42,199 nucleotides of DNA from Bacillus sp. SG-1. GTDB taxonomy: Bacteria > Bacillota > Bacilli > Bacillales > Bacillaceae_B. The notes below the pieces were generated by a model. The model did no database searches and was not told the DNA's origin. It was given only the letters and a program-made list of their open reading frames with translations. The stretch covers positions 1 to 42,199 of the forward strand of contig NZ_ABCF01000020.1 in the NCBI RefSeq assembly GCF_000181495.1, given 5' to 3'. A program made the translations under genes and the position numbers. Positions 41,433 through 42,199 of this stretch are shown piece by piece (position 1 is the stretch's first letter; the number at the start of each line of letters is the position of its first letter).

Positions 41433-41462
41433 ATTATAAAAGGATAGATGTAATTTTCTCAA
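41433..41462 (-). promoter_or_regulatory. Sigma-A promoter of the acyl-CoA dehydrogenase gene
   Basis: On the minus strand TTGAGA (41462-41457) and TATAAT (41438-41433) are separated by 18 nt, with a perfect -10. Confidence 0.8.
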
Positions 41463-41490
41463 CTTTTAAAAACTTTTTAAAATTGCGATA

Positions 41491-42030
41491 TTATATCACG
41501 ATAGAGATAATCAAAATAAGGATTCCTGCTGCCCCTGCTATTGTGAAATACAGCATTTTAAAATAGAGGCCCGCCAAAGACCAAAGGAAACAATTGCAAA
41601 ACAGGATAATATATGTAATCAACTTGTCTCCCTGAAAGATTGCATCACTGAAGTTCACGGAGTAAATAAGGACAATAATAGCTGTAGTTATATAAATAAC
41701 AGGTGAAATTATCTCTTTCTTAGAATAATAAATTGCAGCAAAAATTAATAAGACGACAAAACCCGTCAAAATCGCTGTTTGCAAAACAAATGACAATTCA
41801 GTAAAATAAATGACAAATAATGAAAACGGAATCAGCGACATAAAAAGGGCTGACGAAAAAAGAACAGCCGGCAGGCGCTTTGATTTCTTCCTGTCCATAT
41901 TCTCCATGTCTTCACCCTGATTATAGAGTGCAAGCAGGTAATCGCAATAATGGTCAGGCAGCATCTTATTTTGTTTCCAAAAAAGAATTTCGTTAATGAT
42001 GATGTTTGTTTTTTGTGATTTAGTATCCAT
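41491..42030 (-). CDS. Hypothetical multipass membrane protein between sigA and the acyl-CoA dehydrogenase
   Basis: This 179-residue protein was not recognised by function. An N-terminal soluble segment of about 50 residues contains the conserved-looking stretch EILFWKQNKMLPDHYCDYLL and then a positive cluster. Four or five membrane helices follow (about residues 55 on). The ribosome binding site is weak (GGGATGTGG). Similar small membrane proteins occur beside sigA in Bacillaceae. No catalytic motif was seen. Confidence 0.72.
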   Translation of the reverse strand: MDTKSQKTNIIINEILFWKQNKMLPDHYCDYLLALYNQGEDMENMDRKKSKRLPAVLFSSALFMSLIPFSLFVIYFTELSFVLQTAILTGFVVLLIFAAIYYSKKEIISPVIYITTAIIVLIYSVNFSDAIFQGDKLITYIILFCNCFLWSLAGLYFKMLYFTIAGAAGILILIISIVI

Positions 42031-42087
42031 AGATCCACATCCCGTATTGTAATTTTCGCCGTAAATACATCGGAACCCTTTTTTAAA

Positions 42088-42127
42088 ACAAAAATAGTTT
42101 ACCCCCCTGAAGGAAAGTAAACTATTT
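42088..42127 (-). terminator. Terminator of sigA
   Basis: On the minus strand AAATAGTTTAC pairs with GTAAACTATTT over a loop of about 14 nt, followed by TTGTTTT. It lies 13 nt after the sigA stop. Confidence 0.85.
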
Positions 42128-42139
42128 GCTAAAATTATT

Positions 42140-42199
42140 CTATTCCAAGAAGTCTTTCAAGCGCTTGCTTCGGCTTGGGTGACGCAGCTTCTCAACGCT
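42140..42199 (-). CDS. sigA: RNA polymerase sigma factor SigA, last 19 codons
   Basis: Only the end of the gene is in the window. The frame reads EKLRHPSRSKRLKDFLE and then TAG, the invariant C-terminus of the housekeeping sigma factor (region 4.2). Just before it the frame reads SVEKL. Bacillus SigA has KALRKL here, and the DNA would give that with one extra A near 42184-42190. See the finding on a possible indel at the edge. The gene order cccA to sigA agrees with B. subtilis. Confidence 0.93.
   Translation of the reverse strand, partial: SVEKLRHPSRSKRLKDFLE

Overview
This window is chromosomal DNA from a low-GC, endospore-forming member of the Bacillaceae. The gene order closely follows the Bacillus subtilis yqg-yqf interval: gluP, yqgO, yqgN, rpmG, the pst operon, pbpA, yqgE, sodA, yqgC, yqgB, yqfZ, ispG, yqfX, yqfW, zur, yqfU, yqfT, nfo, cshB, yqfQ, ispH, yqfO, trmK, cccA and then sigA at the right edge. 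Several blocks depart from that order, so this is a relative of B. subtilis and not B. subtilis itself. No tRNA, rRNA, CRISPR array, prophage or intact insertion sequence was seen.

Layout. At 1-3.8 kb lie a GerA-family spore germination gene that runs off the left edge, an unknown exported protein, the rhomboid protease gluP and the small membrane protein yqgO. A layered hairpin separates yqgO from gluP. At 4.1-5.7 kb lie a DUF92 membrane protein, 5-formyl-THF cyclo-ligase and ribosomal protein L33. At 5.7-10.4 kb is a tightly coupled four-gene cassette: an HTH-DUF4912 protein, a fusion of a degenerate GH57 domain with a GT4 glycosyltransferase, a sugar nucleotidyltransferase carrying a leftover phosphomannomutase C-terminal domain, and an unknown protein. 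This is the most novel block in the window. At 10.4-11.3 kb is a long intergenic region with a dispersed palindromic repeat. At 11.3-12.1 kb are two small membrane-anchored proteins on the plus strand.

At 12.2-16.8 kb is the phosphate regulon block (pstS-pstC-pstA-pstB-phoU). It is preceded by a textbook four-part PhoP box and has a hairpin between pstS and pstC. At 16.9-17.4 kb is a 53-bp tandem repeat array. At 17.5-24.4 kb come pbpA, yqgE, sodA, yqgC and a Na/Pi cotransporter with a PhoU-like tail. At 24.6-28.7 kb come yqgB (DUF1189), yqfZ, ispG, yqfX and yqfW. At 28.8-30.8 kb a zinc operon znuC-znuB-zur, with a candidate Zur box, replaces the lone zur gene of B. subtilis. A second copy of the dispersed repeat follows at 31 kb.

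At 31.6-39.9 kb come yqfU, yqfT, nfo, cshB, yqfQ, ispH, yqfO, trmK and cccA. At 40.2-42.2 kb come an acyl-CoA dehydrogenase with a promoter-overlapping cre site, an unknown membrane protein and the last codons of sigA.

Functional themes are phosphate acquisition (Pst/PhoU plus Na/Pi), zinc homeostasis, isoprenoid synthesis by the MEP pathway (ispG, ispH), cell-wall elongation (pbpA), oxidative stress (sodA), DNA and RNA maintenance (nfo, cshB, trmK), sporulation and germination, and an uncharacterised glycan-related cassette. Start codons were revised wherever a Shine-Dalgarno sequence clearly marks a different start from the longest ORF (DUF4912 protein, phoU, sodA, yqgC, yqfO, acyl-CoA dehydrogenase and others).
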